From positions 248,001 through 312,000 of the forward strand of contig NZ_JYLI01000002.1 of the NCBI RefSeq assembly GCF_001439785.1: a stretch of DNA of 64,000 bases, in the 5' to 3' direction. The notes under the pieces were generated by a model. It did no database searches, was not told the DNA's origin, and saw nothing but the letters and a program-made list of their open reading frames with translations. Positions 22,597-30,275 of the stretch are shown piece after piece. Position numbers and translations under genes: made by a program. Source of the stretch: Pseudomonas poae (GTDB lineage: Bacteria > Pseudomonadota > Gammaproteobacteria > Pseudomonadales > Pseudomonadaceae). The stretch's first letter is position 1. Each line of letters begins with the position of its first letter.

Positions 22597-22750
22597 GATC
22601 CGGTTCCAAAGTGACTTATGTGTGAGCCGGACATTGCAATAACGATTCAGCAGATCAAGCTTAACCCCTTGATCTGCAATAACTTGAATAGCAGCCGCCG
22701 CTACGGCAGGCTTGCACGATTAACGACCCTCTACCGGGAGAGACAACACA

Positions 22751-23815
22751 ATGGCACTTATCAGCATGCGTCAAATGCTGGACCACGCAGCCGAGTTCGG
22801 CTATGGCGTCCCAGCCTTTAACGTCAACAACCTTGAGCAGATGCGCGCCATCATGGAAGCCGCTGACAAGACCGACTCCCCCGTGATCGTCCAGGCGTCG
22901 GCCGGTGCCCGCAAATACGCCGGTGCGCCGTTCCTGCGTCACCTGATCCTCGCCGCTATCGAAGAATTCCCGCACATCCCGGTGTGCATGCACCAGGACC
23001 ATGGCACCAGCCCTGACGTGTGCCAGCGCTCCATCCAACTGGGCTTCAGCTCGGTCATGATGGACGGCTCCCTCGGCGAAGACGGCAAGACCCCCACTGA
23101 CTACGAGTACAACGTACGCGTCACCCAGCAAACCGTGGCCATGGCTCACGCCTGCGGCGTTTCGGTGGAAGGCGAGCTGGGTTGCCTGGGGTCGCTTGAA
23201 ACCGGCATGGCCGGCGAAGAAGACGGCATTGGCGCCGAAGGCGTGCTGGATCACAGCCAGATGCTGACCGACCCGGAAGAAGCCGCTGACTTCGTGAAAA
23301 AGACCCAGGTCGATGCCCTGGCCATCGCCATCGGCACCAGCCACGGCGCCTACAAGTTCACCAAGCCGCCGACCGGCGACGTACTGGCCATCGACCGCAT
23401 CAAGGAAATCCACAAGCGCATCCCCAACACCCACCTGGTGATGCACGGTTCTTCCTCCGTGCCCCAGGAGTGGCTGGCGATCATCAACCAGTACGGCGGC
23501 GACATCAAAGAAACCTACGGCGTGCCGGTTGAAGAAATTGTTGAAGGCATCAAGCATGGCGTGCGCAAGGTCAACATCGACACCGACCTGCGCCTGGCCT
23601 CCACCGGTGCGATGCGTCGCCTGATGGCCACCAACCCGAGCGAATTCGACCCGCGCAAGTTCTTCGGCGCCACCGTGACTGCGATGCGTGATGTGTGCAT
23701 TGCGCGTTATGAAGCGTTTGGTACGGCGGGCAATGCTTCGAAAATCAAGCCGATTTCGTTGGAAGCGATGTATCAGCGGTATTTGAAGGGTGAGTTGAAC
23801 GCTAAGGTGAATTGA
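22751..23815 (+). CDS. fba: Fructose-bisphosphate aldolase, class II
   Basis: 354-residue zinc aldolase of the class IIB (Calvin-cycle-like) subtype, cleaving or forming fructose 1,6-bisphosphate. Zinc ligands are in [13 protein letters not shown] (His around 78 and 81) and in the [10 protein letters not shown] segment. GTSHGAYKF and [17 protein letters not shown] are subtype markers. A GGGAGA ribosome site lies 9 bases before the ATG. It closes the carbon-metabolism run and is followed by a strong terminator. Confidence 0.98.
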   Translation: MALISMRQMLDHAAEFGYGVPAFNVNNLEQMRAIMEAADKTDSPVIVQASAGARKYAGAPFLRHLILAAIEEFPHIPVCMHQDHGTSPDVCQRSIQLGFSSVMMDGSLGEDGKTPTDYEYNVRVTQQTVAMAHACGVSVEGELGCLGSLETGMAGEEDGIGAEGVLDHSQMLTDPEEAADFVKKTQVDALAIAIGTSHGAYKFTKPPTGDVLAIDRIKEIHKRIPNTHLVMHGSSSVPQEWLAIINQYGGDIKETYGVPVEEIVEGIKHGVRKVNIDTDLRLASTGAMRRLMATNPSEFDPRKFFGATVTAMRDVCIARYEAFGTAGNASKIKPISLEAMYQRYLKGELNAKVN

Positions 23816-23841
23816 TCCTGAGCGTTGAGTTGATTTAAAAG

Positions 23842-23867
23842 AAACCCGCCGGAAGGCGGGTTTTTTT
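23842..23867 (+). terminator. fba terminator
   Basis: AAACCCGCC / GGCGGGTTT stem with a GGAA loop and a seven-T run (23861-23867). Confidence 0.93.
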
Positions 23868-23952
23868 GTTTTCCGGATGTGCTTTTCGATAAGCAGCCGC
23901 CCAATGTCTTAATGAGGTCGCTGAATGGGCGCTGACGTTGGCTGCCAAGGGG

Positions 23953-24384
23953 TTAAGTTATTTTATACGCTTGCGGCAGAGATACAGCCATCGTCGCATT
24001 TGAGGCGTTTCGTAATTCGAAGCTGAATTCGTAATCTCCGGGAGAGAACGTCGTATTGCGCATATCAAAATTTTTTATTAGATGCTTACCTCCCTGATGT
24101 TCCATGTCTTCATAAACAATGCGGTCAGTCAACGGGACGATGGTCAGGATACTGATCGTGTTAGTGGCAAGGTTTTCAAGTCTGAGTTCCAGGGTGTAAT
24201 TTGCTCTAATGCACCTTGGAAGGTAAGCCTCGATATCAAATACATCTAGCCTGGCAGTCGTTAATATTTTAGGTCGGAGGGCCACTAGAACAGGGCCGGT
24301 GTACGGTGTTTTATACTGAGGAAATAGATCGATAACCGCTGATGCAGGAAACGCTGCGTGTGCCGTGATGGGGGTAATGAACAT
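23953..24384 (-). CDS. Unknown protein, possibly a diverged relative of the adjacent paralogues
   Basis: 143-residue protein with a short hydrophobic start (MFITPITAHAAFPASA), which may be a weak signal peptide, and a predicted all-beta remainder. AAAGGA lies just before the ATG. Its last 35 residues (TFSPGDYEFSFELRN ... AVSLPQAYKIT) line up by pattern with the C-termini of the three tandem paralogues (TLGPGDIEINSTFTS ... FQPKQITL), as does the central ENLATNT with QNITTGN. Homology is an inference. Codons are AT-richer than those of the flanking core genes. A lux-box-like palindrome lies upstream, 118 bases before the start. Confidence 0.6.
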   Translation of the reverse strand: MFITPITAHAAFPASAVIDLFPQYKTPYTGPVLVALRPKILTTARLDVFDIEAYLPRCIRANYTLELRLENLATNTISILTIVPLTDRIVYEDMEHQGGKHLIKNFDMRNTTFSPGDYEFSFELRNASNATMAVSLPQAYKIT

Positions 24385-24501
24385 TGATCCTTTCTCTTCT
24401 CAGTCGGTTGAGGTAACAGGAATGTCTGCCGTCAGAAACGAGTAATAAGTGTTAGGTTATTAACCGCTTTCAAGAGTGTATGGTTATCGTTGCAGTCAAT
24501 G

Positions 24502-24521
24502 ACCTGTGAACAATGACAGGT
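24502..24521 (-). promoter_or_regulatory. lux-box-like palindrome for the minus-strand gene at 23953
   Basis: ACCTGT (24502-24507), 8 bases, ACAGGT (24516-24521): a perfect 6-N8-6 palindrome that also satisfies CT-N12-AG. In the minus direction a TACACT hexamer (24480-24475) begins 31.5 bases from the palindrome centre, placing the box near -43. It has the same half-sites as the classic luxI box. Confidence 0.6.
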
Positions 24522-24655
24522 TTCTAGATTTATAAGAAATAGAGAGTGGCGACGCTAGGACTTTTTGTGCTATTCGGATTTGCCTTGAAGCGAATGATCA
24601 CACGTTTCCAGAATACATGCGGTGGCTGTGAGTTGTAGGTGTTATGAGGCTTGTC

Positions 24656-24675
24656 AACTGTCAAGGTTGGCAGTT
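24656..24675 (+). promoter_or_regulatory. lux-box-like palindrome and promoter, paralogue 1
   Basis: AACTGT-CAAGGTTG-GCAGTT, one mismatch from a perfect 6-N8-6 palindrome. A TATGAT -10 candidate follows at 24696-24701, 30.5 bases from the centre, inside GCTNNTATGATCA, a block also found at paralogue 2. This puts the box at about -42.5, the position used by LuxR-type activators. The gene starts 73 bases after the box. Confidence 0.62.
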
Positions 24676-24748
24676 GTTTTCAAGGGTAAGGCTTCTATGA
24701 TCATCGTTCAACAGACGGCGTTTTTTAAGTAACCGTGTGAGGTGTACG

Positions 24749-25198
24749 ATGCCATTCAAATATAAATTGCTGTCGATATCCCTCGATGTGTATGGTTCGG
24801 ATTTTTATACGGACAAACTCGAAGATGGAATGGATTTCGATCCTGAGAACACGTTGAACGCTGCAAGCACCCCAAATAACAATACCGATGTGGCAGTTAA
24901 GTATTTGGGGGGGATGGGGTTAGTGATGCCCTTCAGTGTATTGCCAGTTAAGCCCGGTGTGGGCGATGAATGGGTTTTTGATGTTATGAATGTCACGACG
25001 AATGATCCCGCAGCGGTCTTTAATGCTAAGGGCACAATTGATGCTGGCAGTAAACAGGATGTGCGTGTTTTTTTAAATATGCCGGCGATTAGAACGCTGG
25101 GGGCAGGTATGATTGAAATCAATTGTAATTTTAAATCGTATTCTGCTAATGCAGTCTATGTTTTTCAGCCGGGAAGTATAAATTTAATACTGTCTTAG
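24749..25198 (+). CDS. Tandem paralogue 1, unknown function
   Basis: 149-residue acidic protein without signal peptide. The start at 24749 is set by the GTGAGGTG(C/T) ribosome-site block that precedes the same MPF(K/R)Y start in all three copies. Shared framework: MPFKYKLLS near the N-terminus, a YxSDFYTDKLED segment, VLPVKPxxGDxW (about 66-77), NxTTNDPAAVFN, and TLGAGMIEINxxF...VYVFQP at the C-terminus, consistent with a beta-sandwich. It is the most divergent of the three copies. I do not recognise the family and assign no function. Confidence 0.75.
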   Translation: MPFKYKLLSISLDVYGSDFYTDKLEDGMDFDPENTLNAASTPNNNTDVAVKYLGGMGLVMPFSVLPVKPGVGDEWVFDVMNVTTNDPAAVFNAKGTIDAGSKQDVRVFLNMPAIRTLGAGMIEINCNFKSYSANAVYVFQPGSINLILS

Positions 25199-25203
25199 TT
25201 TTT

Positions 25204-25250
25204 GCTATTCATGAATAGCGAGTCGTAAGGGCTAAGGCTGGACAAGGTCC
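25204..25250. terminator. Palindromes after paralogue 1
   Basis: A perfect 16-bp palindrome GCTATTCATGAATAGC (25204-25219), followed by an imperfect GGAC-AAG-GTCC hairpin (25240-25250) related to the hairpins after paralogues 2 and 3. Confidence 0.5.
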
Positions 25251-25465
25251 GGTTTTGTGTCCTCCTGCTGGACTGGCAAACGTAAATAACCTCGTGATGC
25301 TGGGAAGTGGCTTGGGTGTTCCATTGCTTTTGTAAGTTTAAATCCTCAATGCCTGCAGTCATTTCTATTTTGTCTGACGGTCTTTGAAACGGTGATCTTA
25401 TCCGGAATGGGTGGTTTAAGGTAGCGGCTACAACGCGTTACGCCCCATTCAATAAAGGAACATTG

Positions 25466-25870
25466 ATGATGAGATTTATCAAAGCTGCTGGCGCAATCAT
25501 GGCCTTGCTGGCGATGGCTACGGCTGTGCCCGTATTCGCAAAAAATCAGATATTCACGGCGTCTATTGATACAGATGGCACGATTATCACGCAATCACCG
25601 CAGTGGATAAAGGAGGTGAAGTTGACTGCCCAACCTGACTATTTTTCAGATTACAAAGTCAGATTTATCCCTGGTACGTTTAAAGAAAAACCGGGTTTCT
25701 GCACGGTATCGGTTATTGACGTCAGTTCCAATGATCACATTTTCTACGGTCACGCCAAGCTGGGCAGTGCGCCCGCTATCAATTACGTTAACGTTCTGAC
25801 CCTCAAGGTAGGTGATAACAAACCCGCAGGTGATTCTTCCATGGGCTTTATGCTGATGTGCAGTGAATAA
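25466..25870 (+). CDS. Small exported protein, unknown function
   Basis: 134-residue protein with a clear signal peptide (MMRFIKAAGAIMALLAMATAVPVFA, cleavage before KNQIF). Mature part of about 110 residues, beta-rich, with two cysteines (PGFCTV and the C-terminal LMCSE) likely paired in the periplasm or outside the cell. AAAGGA stands 9 bases before the ATG at 25466; 25469 is a second ATG. The beginning of the mature chain (FTASIDTDG) recalls CS1/alpha-type pilins, but too weakly to name it. It is inserted between paralogues 1 and 2, with no lux-box-like site of its own that I can see. Confidence 0.72.
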   Translation: MMRFIKAAGAIMALLAMATAVPVFAKNQIFTASIDTDGTIITQSPQWIKEVKLTAQPDYFSDYKVRFIPGTFKEKPGFCTVSVIDVSSNDHIFYGHAKLGSAPAINYVNVLTLKVGDNKPAGDSSMGFMLMCSE

Positions 25871-25954
25871 CATGATGTAGGCGCATGATGCCTGTGAAGA
25901 AACTCACAGGCATCATGCGCCTTTTTCGCTGGAAGACAATGAGTGGACGTTGTC

Positions 25955-25974
25955 AACTGTCAAGGTTGACAGTT
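25955..25974 (+). promoter_or_regulatory. lux-box-like palindrome and promoter, paralogue 2
   Basis: AACTGT-CAAGGTTG-ACAGTT, a perfect 6-N8-6 palindrome (perfect 10-bp arms when CAACTGTCAA/TTGACAGTTG is counted). TATGAT at 25995-26000 begins 30.5 bases from the centre, exactly as at paralogue 1, within the same GCTNNTATGATCA block. The gene starts 75 bases after the box. Confidence 0.65.
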
Positions 25975-26049
25975 GCGTTGCCTCGCAGGGCTAATATGAT
26001 CAATTTGCACTAGGCGAGATCTTGGCCCCGTCGTAATGTGAGGTGCATG

Positions 26050-26505
26050 ATGCCATTCAGATACAAATTGCTTTCGAATGAGCCTGACTATTACTATTCG
26101 GACTATTTTCAGGATGAACTCGAAGATTATGCCGGGTTTGATCATAAAGATCCTCTAAACGTTGCATATACTTTATACAATAAACCCTATGCGAGGTTTC
26201 AATACCATGGCGGCTTTAGTTTAAGGGTGCCCGTCGGTATGTTGCCCGTTAATCCGCAGGCGGGTGATACATGGAACGTGGATATGCAAAATATAACGAC
26301 GGGTAATCCTTCGGCCATATTTAATCATATGTCGACGGTGCATCCTGGCACCGCGCCGCAGTATTTTGCCACGGGGGTAAGTATCAGGCCCGGAATGTAT
26401 ACCCTCGGACCGGGAATTATTGAGATTGAGTCTTTTTTTACATCCAACGCCACGAACACTGTTTATGTGTTTCCGACCAAACAACTAACGTTGGTGATGC
26501 CGTAG
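26050..26505 (+). CDS. Tandem paralogue 2, unknown function
   Basis: 151-residue protein closely similar to paralogue 3: shared stretches include NVAYTLYNKPYA, FQYxGGFxLxVPV, QAGDTW, QNITTGNP and TLGPGxIEI. Aromatic-rich N-terminal region EPDYYYSDYFQDELED. No signal peptide. The ATG at 26050 follows the conserved GTGAGGTGC block by position; an ATG at 26047 is in frame. Its promoter carries the perfect lux-box-like palindrome, so expression is probably tied to an acyl-homoserine-lactone or solo LuxR regulator encoded elsewhere. Role unknown. Confidence 0.78.
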   Translation: MPFRYKLLSNEPDYYYSDYFQDELEDYAGFDHKDPLNVAYTLYNKPYARFQYHGGFSLRVPVGMLPVNPQAGDTWNVDMQNITTGNPSAIFNHMSTVHPGTAPQYFATGVSIRPGMYTLGPGIIEIESFFTSNATNTVYVFPTKQLTLVMP

Positions 26506-26529
26506 TGATGTAGGGGTGGGGAGGGCAAT

Positions 26530-26557
26530 GTGAGCATCGGACAAGTCCGGTACGCAC
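26530..26557. terminator. Hairpin between paralogues 2 and 3
   Basis: GTGAGCA-TCGGAC-AA-GTCCGG-TACGCAC; the inner CGGAC/GTCCG stem is perfect. It is a decayed version of the hairpin after paralogue 3, with a short T-run (26564-26569) further on. It may be an attenuator rather than a full stop, since paralogue 3 has no obvious promoter. Confidence 0.5.
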
Positions 26558-26609
26558 GGCTGCCTTTTTCAAGAGACATGAGTTAACCAACTGCAATGTG
26601 AGGTGCGCG

Positions 26610-27062
26610 ATGCCGTTCAAATACAGAGTGCTCTCGGTTGAGCCCGACGCTTACTATTCGGACTTTTTTGCGGATAAACTTGAGGATCAAGTAGGGTTTG
26701 ATCCCACCGATAAATCAAACGTGGCCTACACCCTATATAATAAACCCTATGCGACGTTTCAATATTATGGCGGCTTTGGTTTGAAGGTGCCCGTCAGTGT
26801 ACTGCCGGTTAAGCCACAGGCAGGCGATACATGGGAGGTCAATGTTCAAAATATAACAACAGGCAATCCTTTGGCGGTTTTTAATTATTTATACACGGTA
26901 ATAGCTGGCACCACCCCGAGTAGCCTGAGGGTGGTCGTGGATATGCCCTCAATGCGCACCCTCGGGCCGGGAGATATTGAGATTAATTCTACCTTTACCT
27001 CAATTTCCGCTAATACGATTTATCTTTTTCAACCAAAACAGATAACGTTGGTGGCGCCATAG
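26610..27062 (+). CDS. Tandem paralogue 3, unknown function
   Basis: 150-residue protein, nearest to paralogue 2 across its whole length (EPDAYYSDFFADKLED, NVAYTLYNKPYATFQYYGGF, VLPVKPQAGDTW, NITTGNPLAVFN, TLGPGDIEINS). The start at 26610 is again preceded by GTGAGGTGC. No lux-box-like site is seen in the 104-base gap, so it may be read from the paralogue 2 promoter. The repeated unit (leader block, gene, GGAC hairpin) points to tandem duplication. No recognised domain. Confidence 0.78.
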   Translation: MPFKYRVLSVEPDAYYSDFFADKLEDQVGFDPTDKSNVAYTLYNKPYATFQYYGGFGLKVPVSVLPVKPQAGDTWEVNVQNITTGNPLAVFNYLYTVIAGTTPSSLRVVVDMPSMRTLGPGDIEINSTFTSISANTIYLFQPKQITLVAP

Positions 27063-27086
27063 TGTTGATTTTCTGAAGCGGCGCTA

Positions 27087-27116
27087 CGTGAGCACCGGAC
27101 ATGTCCGGCGCTCACG
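27087..27116. terminator. Long hairpin between paralogue 3 and the alginate lyase gene
   Basis: CGTGAGC-A-CCGGAC-AT-GTCCGG-C-GCTCACG, a 30-base palindrome with a single mismatch. It is shared by two convergent genes, so it is probably bidirectional. Confidence 0.7.
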
Positions 27117-27152
27117 CGCGAATAGGCTTGGCGTCGCCAGGGGCAAATCAGT

Positions 27153-27818
27153 TCACTGGTGATCAATATCCAACTTCGCAAATGTCACCCGCGCGCCTTC
27201 CTTGCTGTCCCCGCTGTTGTCCTGTACATACACCCCCGCCTTGAAATACAAAGGCTTCGCGCCCCACGCCGCACCGATGCGATCGTTCCATTGCCCATCC
27301 GCAGCCTCCACGCTCAGCAGCCCGGCTTTATTGAGGTTGATGACGTAGGTAAAGCTCTTGTCCATCGGCACATTGGTGGCGACGGTGATCACCCGGCTTT
27401 CGCCGTCATCCGGGCGCATGCGCACTTTGGCGACGATGTTGCCGCTCTGGGTTTTTTCCTTGAACTGATATTCCAGCTTGATCAGCGGTTTTTGGCTGTC
27501 GTAAGCGTGGATCTGACCGATCACGACCTTGCCGCTGGAGGGCACCTGATTCACTTCCAGGGTAGCGCGCAGGAAGTTATCGGCGTCAGGGTAGTTCCAG
27601 TTGCGCAGGCGGCCGTCAGCGTAGGTTTCGCGCAGTTCGCTGCGGGGGTAGATGGCATTGTCGGTGCGGGTGCCGGTCACCGGTGTCCAGAATTGCACGT
27701 TGCTGCCTTCGGCCTGGAAGTATTGATCCTTGAAGCCGTTCATCAGCTTGGGCGTGTCGATGGTCGAGGGGGGCGAGCCTACCGGAATGCTCAGGTTCCA
27801 GGTGGAAAGGTCGATCAT
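27153..27818 (-). CDS. Alginate lyase, polysaccharide lyase family 7
   Basis: 221-residue PL7 lyase cutting alginate by beta-elimination. All three family blocks are present: RSELRE (residues 59-64), QIH (102-104) and YFKAGVYVQ (191-199), providing the Arg, Gln, His and Tyr active-site residues. QIH rather than QVH is associated with polyguluronate or mixed preference; this is a guide only. There is no signal peptide, as in P. aeruginosa PA1167, so the enzyme may stay inside or leave by lysis. It is separated from the accessory island by the hairpin at 27087. Confidence 0.93.
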   Translation of the reverse strand: MIDLSTWNLSIPVGSPPSTIDTPKLMNGFKDQYFQAEGSNVQFWTPVTGTRTDNAIYPRSELRETYADGRLRNWNYPDADNFLRATLEVNQVPSSGKVVIGQIHAYDSQKPLIKLEYQFKEKTQSGNIVAKVRMRPDDGESRVITVATNVPMDKSFTYVINLNKAGLLSVEAADGQWNDRIGAAWGAKPLYFKAGVYVQDNSGDSKEGARVTFAKLDIDHQ

Positions 27819-28126
27819 GGTGTTGGCCTTTTAAAGAAGGAGAAGGCTTTAGCCCGAGGGCTCCAGAGGTTATTTATAGGCGGTACTCACCAGGTTGTTA
27901 ATTATTTTGTGGCAAATTTCTGGCGTCAAAGGAATACCAAAAAGCCATGTTCCCGTACGCCGTGGGGTGTAGCGCTCGACCGTTAGTCGGCTTCCCTGGC
28001 TTTGGCGCAATGATGGCACCTGCGTCACTTCTGATTTGCAGGTTCCAAGGCTAGAGTGAGGCCTCAGTATTTGTCCGGGTTTTCTGTCGGAAGTGACCGG
28101 GTCAGTTCCTAAGGAAGAGACGTAGC
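27819..28126. other. Divergent intergenic region, lyase / signalling gene
   Basis: 308 bases between divergent starts. I see a short AGCCC-GA-GGGCT palindrome (27851-27862) and AGGAAG 8 bases before the plus-strand start, but no confident promoter, operator or small gene. Confidence 0.4.
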
Positions 28127-30232
28127 ATGGAATGCGCTCCACACCACCGCGATGGCAGTTCGGTTCTTCTGGTGGTCGATGATTACCCGGAAAACCTCGT
28201 CAGCATGCGCGCGCTGTTGCAGCACGACGACTGGCAGGTGATAACCGCTGATTCCGGGGTGCAAGCGCTGGGACTGTTGTTGGCGCATGACGTCGACCTG
28301 GTGCTGCTGGACGTGAAGATGCCTGGCATGGACGGTTTTGAAGTCGCCCGGCTGATGCGCGGCAGCCAGCGCACCTGCATGACGCCGATCATCTTCCTGA
28401 GTGCCAACGCGCAGTCACCGGCCTCCGTGCTGGAGGGCTATGCCAGCGGCGGCATCGACTACCTGTTCAAGCCCTTCGACCCGCTTATCCTTAAACCCAA
28501 GGTCCAGGCGTTGCTCGACCACCAGCGCAACCGCCGGGCCCTGCAGCGCCTGAGTCATGATCTGGAGCTGGCCCGCGCATTCAACGCCTCGGTGCTCGAC
28601 AATGCCGCCGAAGGCATCCTGGTGGTGGGCGAAGACGGCGTGATCCAGTACGCCAACCCGGCGATCTCGCGCCTGCTCAATGCCAAGACGGATGAGCTGC
28701 AGGGCCAGGAGTTTCTGCGCTTCCTGCAGAAACCCCATGTGCCGGCCTGGCTCGATTCGCAGATGTACGCAGGTTATCGCAGCGGCGAAACCTGGCGCCT
28801 GCACGACGCCATCCTGCGCACCAGCCGAGGCCAGCAGGTGCCGGTGGCGCTGTCCTGCGCGCGCCTGCCCGTCGAGCAGAAGGCCATGGTGGTGACGGTG
28901 CTGGACATGTCCGAAGTGCGTCACCTGCATCAGCAGCTGGAGTTCCAGGCCGTGACCGACCCGTTGACCGGGCTGTTGAACCGCCGCGGCTTTCAACAGG
29001 CGGTGGACAGCATTCTGCTGCGCAGCGAACGCGGTGAGACGTCGCTGGTGCTGCTGTACCTGGACCTTGACGGGTTCAAGCGGGTCAACGATTCGTTGGG
29101 TCACGACGCCGGTGATCGGGTGCTGCGCTGGGTGTCCGAGCAGATCAAGGTGTGCCTGGGCTCGTGCAACCTTATCGGGCGCATGGGGGGTGATGAATTC
29201 ACCGCGTTGCTGGAACTGGAATTCCCGGAGCAGGCGGCCAAGATTTCAGAGCAACTGATCGAGCGGGTATCTGTGTGTCACCAGGTTGACGGTTTGGATG
29301 TGATGCTTGGGGTCAGCATCGGCATTGCCACGTTCCCCGATTGTGGCTCTGACCTGAACGGCCTGCTGCGCGCGGCTGACATTGCCATGTACGAAGCCAA
29401 GCGCGCGGGGCGTCAGCAGTATCGCTATTACGACCAGGAAATGAACGGCCGCGCACGCTCGCGCCTGATGTTGGAAGACAGCGTGCGCACGGCGATCCAC
29501 AACAAGGAATTTACGCTGGTATACCAGCCTCAGGTGTCGCTGGACGACGGTCGTCTGCGCGGCGTTGAAGCGCTGTTGCGCTGGCAGCACCCGAGCGTCG
29601 GCGACGTGCCGCCGGGGCTGTTCCTGCCGCTGCTGGAAGAGGCGCGGCTGATCAGCCAGTTGAGCGCCTGGATTTACCAGCATGTCGCCGCGCAACGCCA
29701 GGCCTGGCATACCTGCTTCGACGATGAACTGGTGCTGAGCGTGAGCCTGAGCGGCAGTCAGTTCAATATGCCCAACTTGGCGACCCAGTTGCAGCAGGTC
29801 CTTGACCGACATGGGTTGCATGGCCGTCAGTTGGAGGTGGAAATCAGCGAAGACAGTCTGATGAGCAACCTTGAAGAGTCCATCAAGCAGCTCAAGCTGT
29901 TGCGCCGCATCGGTGTACGGATTGCCCTGGACGATTTCGGTTTAGGCAACTGTTCACTCGCCCACCTGCGCGACCTGGCGTTCGACACCCTGAAGCTGGA
30001 CCCGCAATTGGTCGCCCGGCTGCCGGAGTCGGCACGAGATGCGGCGATGGCCCGCAGCATCATCGAGTTGTGCGCGCATTTCGACGTGCTGGTGGTGGCC
30101 GAGGGCGTTGACACCCAGGCGCAGGCCGATTGGCTCAAGGCCAATGGCTGCCGGTTCATTCAGGGCGCATGGGCATCCAAGCCCTTGATGGCCGACGAGA
30201 TCGTCGACTGGGCACGCGCCTGCCAACGTTGA
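28127..30232 (+). CDS. Response regulator with PAS, GGDEF and EAL domains
   Basis: 701-residue cyclic-di-GMP signalling protein. Order: receiver domain (about 13-128; phosphoacceptor Asp62 in LLDVKMPGMDG, acidic pair Asp18-Asp19, Lys115), PAS (about 145-265), GGDEF (about 275-435, intact GGDEF near 354) and EAL (about 445-695, EALLRW near 481). The EAL catalytic DDFG is present as LDDFGLGNCSLAHL, and AEGVDTQ replaces the common AEGVET. No RxxD inhibitory site precedes GGDEF. Both catalytic cores could be active; net activity is not predictable. The partner kinase is not adjacent. Confidence 0.95.
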   Translation: MECAPHHRDGSSVLLVVDDYPENLVSMRALLQHDDWQVITADSGVQALGLLLAHDVDLVLLDVKMPGMDGFEVARLMRGSQRTCMTPIIFLSANAQSPASVLEGYASGGIDYLFKPFDPLILKPKVQALLDHQRNRRALQRLSHDLELARAFNASVLDNAAEGILVVGEDGVIQYANPAISRLLNAKTDELQGQEFLRFLQKPHVPAWLDSQMYAGYRSGETWRLHDAILRTSRGQQVPVALSCARLPVEQKAMVVTVLDMSEVRHLHQQLEFQAVTDPLTGLLNRRGFQQAVDSILLRSERGETSLVLLYLDLDGFKRVNDSLGHDAGDRVLRWVSEQIKVCLGSCNLIGRMGGDEFTALLELEFPEQAAKISEQLIERVSVCHQVDGLDVMLGVSIGIATFPDCGSDLNGLLRAADIAMYEAKRAGRQQYRYYDQEMNGRARSRLMLEDSVRTAIHNKEFTLVYQPQVSLDDGRLRGVEALLRWQHPSVGDVPPGLFLPLLEEARLISQLSAWIYQHVAAQRQAWHTCFDDELVLSVSLSGSQFNMPNLATQLQQVLDRHGLHGRQLEVEISEDSLMSNLEESIKQLKLLRRIGVRIALDDFGLGNCSLAHLRDLAFDTLKLDPQLVARLPESARDAAMARSIIELCAHFDVLVVAEGVDTQAQADWLKANGCRFIQGAWASKPLMADEIVDWARACQR

Positions 30233-30275
30233 ATTCGCTACACTGGCGCCCATTCCAAGCCTGTTGCAGACCTCA

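Noticed and set aside
25399..25465. lux-box-like site for the exported protein at 25466
   Set aside because: No 6-N8-6 palindrome or CT-N12-AG match was found in the upstream 260 bases.
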